A stretch of 20,675 nt of DNA from BMS3ABIN03 sp964418885 (GCA_964418885.1 CAYQNW010000067.1:1-20675); one strand, 5' to 3'; positions 8,464 to 16,900 are shown, numbered from the stretch's first letter. The notes: generated by a model not told the origin, from the letters alone. Made by a program: numbers and translations.

Positions 8464-8742
8464 ATGCCCCGCTACATAATTGAAAGAACATTCGCTGAAG
8501 GTCTTAAACTATCTTCTGACCTTAAAGGTGTTGAAGATTGTTTACTCATTATCAATAACAACCTTGATGATGAAGTTACCTGGGTGCACTCCTATGTAAC
8601 TGAAGATAAGCAAAAAACCTATTGCATCTACGACGCACCATCACCCGAAGCTGTGAGGAGAGCAGCAAGAAGAAACAATCTGCCAATAGACAAAATAACT
8701 GAAGTAAGCGTTTTAGATCCTTATTTCTATTTAAAACAATAA
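8464..8742 (+). CDS. DUF4242 / SCO4226-like small protein, cytosolic copy
   Basis: A 92-aa protein with no signal peptide that consists of a single DUF4242 domain. It shows the family hallmarks RYIIERTF at 3-10, TWVHSYVTEDK at 39-49, CIYDAPSPEAVR at 54-65 and ITEVSVLDPYFY at 78-89. The fold is a small dimeric alpha+beta barrel; the Streptomyces homologue SCO4226 is described as nickel-binding. Here only one histidine remains (His42), and the Hxx(S)HG motif of the other subtype is replaced by ARRNNLP, so metal binding should not be assumed. Ribosome site AAAGG lies seven bases before the ATG. The exported paralogue follows after 27 bases, making an operon very likely. Confidence 0.88.
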   Translation: MPRYIIERTFAEGLKLSSDLKGVEDCLLIINNNLDDEVTWVHSYVTEDKQKTYCIYDAPSPEAVRRAARRNNLPIDKITEVSVLDPYFYLKQ

Positions 8743-8769
8743 TTCATTAACAATCAATCGGAGGATTAA

Positions 8770-9138
8770 ATGAAAAATTTCCTTTTAATACTTGTTTCCT
8801 TCTTAATGGTTGTAGTCTTCACAACCAACAACTCTGCACAGGATAACAGCCATAAGAAAATTGTCATTCACAGATACCTGGTTGAACGCAGTTTTCCTGA
8901 TGGTCTTGAAATTCCTGTTAATATGGAAGGAAGCAAAATGTGCCTGAACGTAGTCTCAAACAATGTCGAGGAGAATGTAACCTGGGTACATTCGTATGTA
9001 ACTAAGGATAAGAAAAAAACGTTCTGCATTTATGACGCACCATCACCGGAAGCAATACGAAAATCAGCAGAGAAAAACGGGCTGCCGGTTGATAAGATTA
9101 CGGAGGTGAGTGTACTTGATCCTTATTTTTATAAGTGA
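8770..9138 (+). CDS. DUF4242 / SCO4226-like small protein, exported copy
   Basis: A 122-aa paralogue of the preceding protein with an added signal peptide: hydrophobic residues 4-17 and probable cleavage after NSA at 23/24. The mature domain keeps every hallmark of its neighbour: RYLVERSF at 35-42, TWVHSYVTKDK at 71-81, CIYDAPSPEAIR at 86-97 and the same ITEVSVLDPYFY ending. It would act in the periplasm or outside the cell. GGAGG at 8760-8764 lies five bases before the ATG, a stronger ribosome site than that of the cytosolic copy. The pair ends in the terminator at 9153. The duplication followed by relocation of one copy is what the sequence shows; the purpose is unknown. Confidence 0.88.
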   Translation: MKNFLLILVSFLMVVVFTTNNSAQDNSHKKIVIHRYLVERSFPDGLEIPVNMEGSKMCLNVVSNNVEENVTWVHSYVTKDKKKTFCIYDAPSPEAIRKSAEKNGLPVDKITEVSVLDPYFYK

Positions 9139-9152
9139 TTCAAATAGCTGTT

Positions 9153-9178
9153 AAGCCCTCTTTATAGAGGGCTTTTTT
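9153..9178 (+). terminator. Rho-independent terminator after the DUF4242 pair
   Basis: AAGCCCTCT (9153-9161) pairs with AGAGGGCTT (9166-9174) around TTAT, with a T-tract at 9173-9178. It starts 15 bases after the stop codon. The stem is identical to that at 4896 and only the loop differs. Confidence 0.9.
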
Positions 9179-9534
9179 ATTTAACTAAGACCCTGTCTTT
9201 ATCAAATGAACGAATTGTTCTATCATTTGAATCAAATGTAGCAGGGATAATGCTTTCAATTTTATATTATGATAAAGAATTGATTGATATGGTTATTGGG
9301 GAATTATTCAAAATAAATTGTACAATCTAAATAACAACATTTGGTATCTTATATTTTTAATACTAAATAACAATTTATTGACAATAGAATAGCAAATACA
9401 TAACTTAATTTTATTCTTAAGCTTCCTCAACCAATATTAGACTATATTAAATTTACATAAATATTTTTGAATCCTGTTCTGTTTAATCAGAGTGAAATAA
9501 ATTCAATCTTCAAACTATTTATAAGGAACAACTA
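9179..9534. other. 356-base non-coding stretch before the DUF4242-AraC fusion
   Basis: This gap is very AT-rich and carries no gene with a usable start. It contains copy A of the three-copy element (9206-9272) and a candidate -7 box TATTTTTG at 9462-9469, a perfect fit to TAnnTTTG, though the base triplet expected at -33 reads TTA (9437-9439). A start there would give a leader of about 60 bases ending in AAGGA (9523-9527). Confidence 0.4.
9206..9272 (+). repeat. Three-copy intergenic element, copy A
   Basis: This 67-base segment aligns without gaps to 20263-20329 (44 of 67 identical by eye) and over its first 52 bases to 10704-10755 (38 of 52). Its best-conserved part contains the dyad CATTTGAATCAAATG at 9224-9238. 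It lies 28 bases after the terminator and 262 bases before the fusion gene. Confidence 0.6.
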
Positions 9535-10650
9535 ATGCCGATCTTTATGGATATACATGATACAACCGGAGCGACCGTAGAAGATGTTGCTGCCGATCAT
9601 CAAAAGGATTTAACTCTACAGGATGAATTTAATTGTAAATTTGTTTACTTCTGGCACGACATTCCGAATAACACAGGATTTTGCGTGTTTGAAGCCCGGG
9701 ATAAAGAATCTGTAATTAATTTGCATAACAAATCTCATGGAAATACACCTAACCAAATAATAGAGGTTGAACTTAACGAAGTAGAATTTTTCCTGGGTAA
9801 AATTGCTGATATAGCATGGTCAAAAAAAAATTCTCCATTTGAAGGATATATCAATGAAACAGCCCACCGGACAATTATGTATCTGGAAATTGTAAATCCG
9901 TTATTATTCAAACTCCAAATCAATAAAAATAAATTTTCAGATTTATTAAATCGGCAAAAACAATTAATTAAAGATTCTTTTTTGAAATTTGAAGGAAACG
10001 TGGTTTCCTGGGAAAACGATAACATCTTAACATCTTTTCTATCGGAAGAAAATGGAATAAATTGTGCGGTGGACATACAAAATAAATTTACCGGACTATT
10101 AAACGAAGATGACATAAAATTTAGTGTTTCGGTAGGATTGAACTTTGGTGCCCCCGTTACAAAAAGTGGCAATCTATTCGGAGATGTTATTAATCTTGCA
10201 AAAAAATTAGGATACATTGCCGGAGAAAATCAAATTCTTATATCGTCATCATTGGGGAAAGCATATAACGAGCTCAAATTTAAATCTGGAATGAAAATCG
10301 GTTTCATAACAGTCTTAAGTTCACGACATGAAAATTTCTTAATTAAGCTTTTTGATTCTCTTGAAAAAGATTGGAATAAAGAAGAATTCAATATAGAGAG
10401 TCTGGTTAAGCAATTCGGTATGAGCAGAGCACAATTGTATAGAAAAATAACTGATTTAACAGGATACTCACCAAATAGTTTTATAAGAGAGATCAGATTA
10501 AAAAATGCAGTAAAATTAATTGAAACACAAAAAGGCAATATATCTGAAATTGCGTATGAAACCGGATTTAATAATCCATCTTATTTTTCAAAATGTTTCC
10601 AAAGAAGATTTGGGTTACTTCCTTCGGAATACGCTAACTTAATAGCGTAA
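9535..10650 (+). CDS. Fusion regulator: DUF4242 - degenerate cyclase-like domain - AraC HTH
   Basis: A 371-aa one-component regulator. Residues 1-88 form a DUF4242 domain of the histidine-rich subtype (MDIHDTTGAT, DVAADHQKDL, FCVFEARDKESV, LHNKSHG), keeping Asp6, His8, His22, His64 and His68 as possible metal ligands. Residues about 110-245 align with class III nucleotide cyclases: RTIMYLEIV for RTIMFTDIxGST, SWENDN for the GDG turn, and NLFGDVINLAKKLG for LFGxxVNLAARI. First metal Asp is Glu118, the glycine and serine after it are lost, and the catalytic Arg position is Lys224; Asp162 and Asn220 remain. It is thus likely a sensor rather than an active cyclase. The AraC helix-turn-helix domain is at about 285-368. 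AAGGA lies seven bases before the ATG. It is transcribed separately from the DUF4242 pair. Confidence 0.85.
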   Translation: MPIFMDIHDTTGATVEDVAADHQKDLTLQDEFNCKFVYFWHDIPNNTGFCVFEARDKESVINLHNKSHGNTPNQIIEVELNEVEFFLGKIADIAWSKKNSPFEGYINETAHRTIMYLEIVNPLLFKLQINKNKFSDLLNRQKQLIKDSFLKFEGNVVSWENDNILTSFLSEENGINCAVDIQNKFTGLLNEDDIKFSVSVGLNFGAPVTKSGNLFGDVINLAKKLGYIAGENQILISSSLGKAYNELKFKSGMKIGFITVLSSRHENFLIKLFDSLEKDWNKEEFNIESLVKQFGMSRAQLYRKITDLTGYSPNSFIREIRLKNAVKLIETQKGNISEIAYETGFNNPSYFSKCFQRRFGLLPSEYANLIA

Positions 10651-10659
10651 TTCTTTTTT
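10627..10659 (+). terminator. Terminator that contains the stop codon of the fusion gene
   Basis: TACGCTA (10630-10636) pairs with TAGCGTA (10643-10649) around a six-base loop. The stem extends by GAA/TTC past one bulged A and runs into six Ts (10654-10659). The TAA stop codon (10648-10650) is in the right arm, so a ribosome at the stop would block hairpin formation. Confidence 0.6.
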
Positions 10660-10703
10660 GTCCCCCTTTTCCCTGCCCTAACTATTTCCAATCTTAAAAT
10701 AGA

Positions 10704-10770
10704 ATGAACTAAATGTTCTATTAATTGAATTAAATAAGTGAGATATACTCCTTTCTTAAATCTATAATAG
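10704..10770 (+). repeat. Three-copy intergenic element, copy B
   Basis: The segment aligns without gaps to copies A (9206) and C (20263), best over the first 33 bases. Its core holds a dyad, TTAATT-G-AATTAA, where copy A has CATTTGAATCAAATG. It lies 55 bases upstream of the ribosome site and ATG of the decayed T9SS gene, so it probably marks that gene's old promoter region. Confidence 0.55.
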
Positions 10771-10825
10771 CTGCCAGGAATTTAATATTATAAATTAATT
10801 CAATAATATTTTTAAGGAGGTTAAG

Positions 10826-11201
10826 ATGAATTTAGTGGTCTCATAGCAATTCGTTACGTCAGTTCAGCATTGGATACAACTCATTATACAAGAAGAGCAG
10901 ATGATATATTAACACAAGTTCCAACAGAATACAATCTATTACAAAACTAACCCAATCCGTTTAATCTAAATACAAAAATAAACAGTAACAGCCCCCCAAA
11001 ATCTCTCCCAGGGGGTATTTGATAACCTTAAAGATTTATGACATTCTCGGAAATGAATTGGCAACAATTGTTAATGATGAAAAATCGACAGGCAGTTATG
11101 AAGTTGAATTTAACAGATCAAAATTAGCCAGTGGCATATATTTCTATAAGTTGAAAAATGGAAATTATATTAAGACTAAAAAGATGGTTTTGATAAAATA
11201 G
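10826..11201 (+). pseudogene. Decayed T9SS-cargo gene: start region plus sorting-domain remnant
   Basis: AAGGAGG (10814-10820) sits five bases before an ATG at 10826, a well-formed start, yet that frame stops after MNLVVS. In another frame, from about 10825, the sequence reads into RYVSSALDTTHYTRR and then VPTEYNLLQN-stop-PNPFNLNTKI, the beginning of a type A sorting domain whose NYPNPFNP tyrosine codon has become TAA. After a further frame change the domain finishes as ITLKIYDILGNE ... GIYFYKLKNGNYIKTKKMVLIK at 11201. The body of the gene is missing. An ATG at 11037 lies within the frame of the last segment, but no ribosome site supports a real 50-60-aa gene. An internal deletion plus point changes is the simplest account. 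Confidence 0.8.
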
Positions 11202-11209
11202 TATCAGGT

Positions 11210-11256
11210 AGTATAATATTTAATAATTAATATTATATTATACTCGAGTTTTTTCG
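11210..11256 (+). terminator. AT-rich hairpin with T-tract after the pseudogene
   Basis: AGTATAATAT (11210-11219) pairs with ATATTATACT (11235-11244), followed by CGAG and six Ts (11249-11254). The stem is all A-T but one G-C pair, so termination may be weak. The structure lies directly ahead of the GGAGGAG ribosome site of the next gene and could also be part of its leader. Confidence 0.4.
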
Positions 11257-11268
11257 TGGAGGAGACAC

Positions 11269-13485
11269 ATGAAGCGATTAATATCAAAGCTAATTTTTCC
11301 AATTGTTGGCTTTGGAGCATTAATATGGTTCCTGATTCGTGTTATTCCAAAACCAAGCAGAGCTAACTATCCTTGTATGCGGGCAGCCGCACCAATAGCA
11401 TCCTCATTTGTGATTTATATACTAGGATTAATTTCATCTTTTCTGTTATTCAAAAAAGCAAAAAAATATTTTGTTGAATCAAGAACTCTTCTTTACACGA
11501 TATTTTTGTTCTTAGGAATTTTAGTTAGCTTTTCAACATTTTTACATACGGATCACGATGTATTTGCATACAATCAATCAGTACTTGAAGATCCAAACCA
11601 ACCAATTGGTACTGCTAGAGGAGTTTTTCCTGGCAGAGTTGTTTGGGAACATGAACCAGATGCAACAAATGAAAATTGCATCCCGAATCAATATGGCAAT
11701 GGATGGTTCCTATCTGAAAATAACAACCAATCTGTTATAGACATTATGTTATCTAACGGATTACAAAGATTAACGGATCAAACAACAGACTTGGCTGCAT
11801 GGCAAGCTATTTTTTCATTCTATAATAATAATAAAGGTAAGGGCGCCGTTGGTTATAGTAACACTGAAAAAATCTTCATTAAGATAAATGCAACGAGCTC
11901 CTGGTCTGGTAATTTTAATCCTTCTGATCTTACAGTAGTGAATAATTCTAATTACGGGATGTCTGAAACTTCTCCACAAATAGTACTGGCAGTATTACGA
12001 CAATTGGTTAATGTGGTTGAAGTACCCCAAGACAAAATATATATTGGGGATCCGATGAAACATATCTACAAACATTGTTATGATATGTGGCACAGTGAGT
12101 TTCCAAATGTTCATTATATGGATTATAATTATAGCACCTTAGGCAGAGAAAAATTTACAGCAAGTGCTACTGCAAAAATTTATTATTCAGACCGTGGGGC
12201 TAAACTTAGAACAGGAAATTTTTCTGATGCCTATGCAGGTTCTCCGGTAACTCAGGATTATCTTTATACTATTTTTGAAGAAGCAGAGTATATTCTAAAT
12301 ATACCTATGTTAAAAGGACATAGACGGGCTGGTGTTACTATGTTTGCAAAAAATCATTTTGGTTCAAATACACGAAGCAGTGCAGTACATTTACACTGTG
12401 GATTACCAGCACCAAATCAAATGGAAAACGGAGTTACTGAGCCAGGTTATGGTAAATACAGGGTAACAGTTGATTTAATGGGACATGAATTAACTGGAGA
12501 GAAGAACCTTCTTTACCTGATGGATGCTTTGTGGAGCTCCGATCAGGCAAATAGTTATCCTAAAAAGTTTTTCATGGAACCATTTAATAATGACTGGATG
12601 TCTTCAATTTTTCTATCACTTGATCCCGTAGCGATAGAATCGGTTGGTTATGATTTTTTAAGGAGTGAATTTACATCAAGCCGTCCGTCCGGAGATGGAT
12701 CCGGAACTTATGTTCAAATGGATGGAGTAGACGATTATCTTCATCAGGCTGCCAGTAGCAGCAATTGGCCAACTGAAATTCAATATGATCCGGAAAATGA
12801 TGGCACAGTTATAGGAAGCCTGGGTACACATGAACATTGGAATAATCCTGTAGATAAATTATATTCGAGAAATTTGGGTACTGGTGAAGGAATAGAACTA
12901 ATCTCTAAATATACACCTCCGTTTCCAGTTGAATTAATTTCATTTACGGCTTCAGTAAGTATGAATAAGGTATTTCTTAACTGGGAGACAGCCACTGAGG
13001 TCAACAATTACGGATTTGAAATAGAACGAAAAGCCTCCGGAAGTCAAAACTGGAAAAGAATAGCATTTGTCGAGGGTTACGGCAATAGCAATTCACCTAG
13101 AAGCTATAGGTACATTGACACAATCATAAACGGAGGAAGTAATTTTGAGTACAGGTTGAAACAAATAGATAACAACGGACAATATAAATACTCAGATTCA
13201 ATTGAAGTATCAATAACTCCCGGGTCTTTTGAATTATTACAAAACTATCCAAATCCATTTAATCCAGCTACGAATATACAGTTCACAGTCCCGAAAACAA
13301 CAGAACTAAAAATAAATGTTTATACAATCTTAGGCGAGAAGGTTTTAACTGCGGCTGAAGGAAAATACGAACCCGGATCTTACAATGTTGAGATAAATGC
13401 TTCGGGTTTACCAAGTGGTGTTTATTTCTATCAATTAAAGTCAGAAGAGTTTGTACAGATTAAGAAAATGTTGTTATTAAAATAG
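11269..13485 (+). CDS. DUF362-family protein with three N-terminal TM segments, Fn3-like domain and T9SS tail
   Basis: A 738-aa protein. Three hydrophobic segments lie at about 5-25, 42-62 and 73-92, separated by IPKPSRANYPCMRAA, a conserved-looking loop with Cys36. A DUF362-type domain follows, about 110-520, opening with GTARGVFPGRVVWEHEPDAT and including EKIFIKINATSSW and HRRAGVTMFAKNHFGS; DUF362 enzymology is not established and I see no ferredoxin-like Cys cluster. Residues about 553-650 form a fibronectin-like module (PVELISFTAS, NYGFEIER, FEYRLKQID). A type A sorting domain at 653-738 (QNYPNPFNPA ... KKMLLLK) implies outer-membrane translocation, which fits poorly with three inner-membrane helices. 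GGAGGAG at 11258-11264 fixes the start. A terminator follows at 13536, so this is probably a single-gene unit. Confidence 0.82.
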   Translation: MKRLISKLIFPIVGFGALIWFLIRVIPKPSRANYPCMRAAAPIASSFVIYILGLISSFLLFKKAKKYFVESRTLLYTIFLFLGILVSFSTFLHTDHDVFAYNQSVLEDPNQPIGTARGVFPGRVVWEHEPDATNENCIPNQYGNGWFLSENNNQSVIDIMLSNGLQRLTDQTTDLAAWQAIFSFYNNNKGKGAVGYSNTEKIFIKINATSSWSGNFNPSDLTVVNNSNYGMSETSPQIVLAVLRQLVNVVEVPQDKIYIGDPMKHIYKHCYDMWHSEFPNVHYMDYNYSTLGREKFTASATAKIYYSDRGAKLRTGNFSDAYAGSPVTQDYLYTIFEEAEYILNIPMLKGHRRAGVTMFAKNHFGSNTRSSAVHLHCGLPAPNQMENGVTEPGYGKYRVTVDLMGHELTGEKNLLYLMDALWSSDQANSYPKKFFMEPFNNDWMSSIFLSLDPVAIESVGYDFLRSEFTSSRPSGDGSGTYVQMDGVDDYLHQAASSSNWPTEIQYDPENDGTVIGSLGTHEHWNNPVDKLYSRNLGTGEGIELISKYTPPFPVELISFTASVSMNKVFLNWETATEVNNYGFEIERKASGSQNWKRIAFVEGYGNSNSPRSYRYIDTIINGGSNFEYRLKQIDNNGQYKYSDSIEVSITPGSFELLQNYPNPFNPATNIQFTVPKTTELKINVYTILGEKVLTAAEGKYEPGSYNVEINASGLPSGVYFYQLKSEEFVQIKKMLLLK

Positions 13486-13500
13486 TATCATATGATACTA
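13483..13500. repeat. Perfect 18-bp palindrome at the stop codon
   Basis: TAGTATCAT and ATGATACTA form a perfect palindrome with no spacer, and its first three bases are the gene's TAG stop codon. The sequence AAAATAGTATCA is shared with the end of the decayed T9SS gene (from about 11196), so the 3' ends of these two cargo genes are related. Confidence 0.5.
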
Positions 13501-13535
13501 ACTATAAGTAAATTCATACTAAACCGAATAAATTT

Positions 13536-13573
13536 ATGTCCTTGCTATGCTTAGAATAGTAAGGGCATTTTTT
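13536..13573 (+). terminator. Rho-independent terminator after the DUF362-family gene
   Basis: A 13-bp stem with two G-T pairs: ATGTCCTTGCTAT (13536-13548) against ATAGTAAGGGCAT (13556-13568), with a seven-base loop and a T-tract at 13568-13573. Confidence 0.85.
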
Positions 13574-13948
13574 ATAGTGATCTCTATTGGAAGATACCTT
13601 CAAATATAGTTAAATAATATTCTTCTAAAGACTGATTTATTGTAGGTCTTTTGTTTAAATCATTTAAGTCAATGTATTTAAACATTTAGTTTGTACCGTT
13701 CAGAACCGAACCTATCCTTTGATCTGGAATAACCAATTAAGTATGTGAAAAATTCATATACTTGATAATTAGGAAATATAATTTCCCCTCCTTTGCTAAT
13801 AACCTTTTTTCTTCCTACCTTTTTACGAATCTTTTACATTTCATACTAATCAAAGCTGTTTAATTATTAATATGAGAATAAAGTCAGATATGAATTCAGA
13901 TTTTATGGATATAATCCTGCCCACAATTTCTATGTAAAGTAAATAATT
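13574..13948. other. 375-base non-coding leader region of the hybrid regulator
   Basis: I see no gene here apart from a 21-codon open frame (from 13872, MRIKSDM...) without a ribosome site. A candidate promoter is described at 13792-13823. The rest is AT-rich and unremarkable. Confidence 0.4.
13792..13823 (+). promoter_or_regulatory. Candidate Bacteroidota-type promoter of the hybrid two-component regulator
   Basis: TTTG at 13792-13795 is followed after 20 bases by TACCTTTT at 13816-13823, one mismatch from TTG-N17-23-TAnnTTTG. The implied leader is about 120 bases. The prediction rests on the consensus only. Confidence 0.4.
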
Positions 13949-16900
13949 ATGCGATTACTAAAATACACTCTTGTAATTTTTTTATTAACTCAACTAACAA
14001 TTGTTTATGCGCAGAGTACCGATTTGGAGTTTGAACACTTTACAACCGCTGATGGTCTGGCAACAAACTGGATGACCTTTTGTCCCATAGAGCAGGATGC
14101 CCAGGGCTTTATCTGGGTGGGGAGTGATCATGGATTGCATAAATATGATGGGTATAATTTTACTGTTTTTACCCACAATGAAAATGACAGCACTTCGATT
14201 TCTAATAATTCAATTAACGATATACATACGGATAGTAAGGGAAGATTGTGGATTGCGACTAATTCCGGCTTAAACAGATGGAAACCGGAGACAGAATCTT
14301 TTATACGGTATTTTTTCGCGGATAGCCTGGGTCCGATTAACTTAATTTATGAAGACAATAATAAGAATTTATTGCTTGTTTTTAGTAGAGCTTTACAAAA
14401 ATTGGATCCTGAAACAGGAATTATTAAATCCTATAATCAAAATGATATAAATAAAATTGTTACCTTGGCAAATAACTACATTTTTACTGCCTATCTGGAC
14501 AAAAATAATATTTTATGGCTTGGGGCTGGAAACGGATTAATCAAATATAATCCTCAAACATCCGAATTAAAACTTTTTGATTTAGCTAATGCCAGATTTT
14601 ATAATAATTCAGATAAAAGAGTTGCTGTTATTACGGAAGATCTTTCAGGGAACCTACTGATTGGTGGAAAAAACAGTTTGTATTATTTTGACAGAAAAAG
14701 AGAATCATTAGAGAGTCTGCGAAATCTTAAGAATAACTCTTTATCGATCTTTACTCCCGAAATAAAATCTGATTATTATGGCGGATACATCTTCCAATCA
14801 CCAACTTCTAAGGAATATTGGATAGCGACTGAATATGGCAAAGTGAACAGGTTTGATTCGTCCGGTAACTTAATTAAGGATTATAAAAAGGATTTTTCAC
14901 ATAGTATTTTTGAAGATAGAAGCGGCGTTTTATGGCTTGGTACTTACTCAAATGGACTTTATAAAGCAAATTCATCCGGTAGTAATTTTAAGCCGCAGGG
15001 GTATGGGATGAATAAATTAAACAATCTCTCCGGGTATCATATTTTAGGTGTGATGGAAGATAATACCGGAAATTTATGGCTTGGCACGGCTGGAGAAGGT
15101 TTATACAAATATAATTTTGAATCAAAAGAACTGAAGCAGTATAGTTACAAAACAGGTAATGCCAAAGGTCTGGGAAGTGACCTAACAACTTTTATTTTTA
15201 TGGATAGCAAAAGCAGAATTTGGGTGGGTACAAATGCAGGATTAAGTCTATATAATCCCGAGTCTGATTCTTTTGCAACTTATTATGTTGATACGATACA
15301 TTATGTATTTAACTTTTTTGTTTCTTCGTATGAAGACGGTACCGGAAGACTAACTTTTGGGATTTGGAAAGACCCTGAAGGCTATACCATTTATTATTCT
15401 TTCAACATAGATGAAATTACCGGCAAAAGGACATTCACATATAATCCCGATTATGAACCCCAAATTATTCTAAAAAATAATGGCGGAAAAGTAAAAGAGA
15501 TAACTATAAAAACCATTCGTCAGTATATTCCACGTATTCCACAAATTATCAATTCAACTATTGAGGATAAAAATGGTAAGGTCTGGTTTAGTACTTCAAA
15601 AGAACTTTTTAAGTATAATCCAATCAATCATAAATATAAACGGTTTACAACAAAAGACGGGCTTCCGGTTAATACAATAGGAGGAATTCTGGAGGATGAT
15701 GACGGGTATTTATGGATTGCCAATTCTGCGGGACTGTTAAAATTAAATCCCGATGATGACAGTTTTATTAATTTTGGAAAAGAGGACGGTTTAACAAATA
15801 ACCTGTTTCAATACTCTAAAGTAGCCTATAAATCCAAAAGCGGACTTATGTATTTTGGCGGATTTAACGGATTAACTATTATAGATCCCCAAAGAATTAA
15901 AGCAAATACCGTAAAACCTGATGTTCTGATTACAGGAATTAAGATTTTCGGGAAATCTGTTCCTATTACGAAGGATGGGATTTTGAATAAATCAATAATT
16001 TTAACAAATCAAATCGAATTAGCTTATAATCAAAATGATATAACAATAGAGTATGTTGGTTTGCATTATAAAAATCCTAAAAAAAATAAATATGCTTATA
16101 AGCTTGAACCTTATGAAAAAGAATGGAATTATGTTGGAGATATCAGGAATGCACATTACACGAATTTAAGTGCGGGGGAATACACATTTTATGTTAAAGC
16201 TTCAAACAGTGATGGTGTGTGGAATGAAAAAGGAAAACAGTTATCGATTATCATTTCACCTCCCTGGTGGAAAACTACATGGGCTTATATCTCTTATGGA
16301 CTCTTATTTGTTCTTACCTTGTACGGCATAAGACGTTATGAACTGAACAGGATTAAGCTAAAGGATAAAGTTGAATTGGATGCTGTGGTTATGAAAGAAA
16401 GAGAAGAAACGGATAAAATAAAATCGAGGTTCTTTGCAAATATTTCTCATGAGTTTAGAACACCCCTTACTCTTATTCTTGGTCCCGCAGAAAAAATTAA
16501 ACATCAAACTTCAGAAGATATTGTTAAAGATTCCAGTATTATAACCAGGAATTCAAAACGCCTTTTACAATTAGTTAATCAGTTGCTTGATCTATCAAAA
16601 CTAGAAGCCGGAAAATTAAAACTGGAAGCTGTTAAAGGCAATATTGTATCCTTTGTTAAAGGAATAGTCTTATCGTTTGAATCATTATCTGAAGAAAAAG
16701 ATATTACACTAAAAATATATCCGGAAAAGGATTTGATTGAAGTCTATTTTGATAAGGAAAAGATGATAAAGATATTATCTAACATTTTGTCCAATGCATT
16801 CAAGTTTACACCACAGAATGGGAAAATTACAATCGGCATCAGAGAAAATAATAGTAGCGTGGAAATAAAAATAAGAGATACGGGAATAGGAATTCCTCAG

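Noticed and set aside
8464..9138. Calling the DUF4242 pair nickel-binding proteins outright
   Set aside because: The histidines of the Hxx(S)HG segment present in the fused copy are absent here; homology to SCO4226 does not by itself establish nickel binding.
9148..9330. A stop-free frame through copy A (reads RIVLSFESNVAG...) as a small gene
   Set aside because: It starts inside the terminator, has no initiation codon before position 9250, and the copies differ without codon bias, so the conservation is at DNA level.
9735..10217. A 160-codon open frame on the minus strand
   Set aside because: It lies antisense to conserved domains of the fusion regulator, has no ribosome site and no recognisable protein features; it is a shadow of an AT-rich coding strand.
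11019..11201. A stand-alone 60-aa gene ending in KKMVLIK
   Set aside because: It is the tail of a T9SS sorting domain continuous, through a frame change, with the decayed N-terminal part; the internal ATG has no ribosome site.
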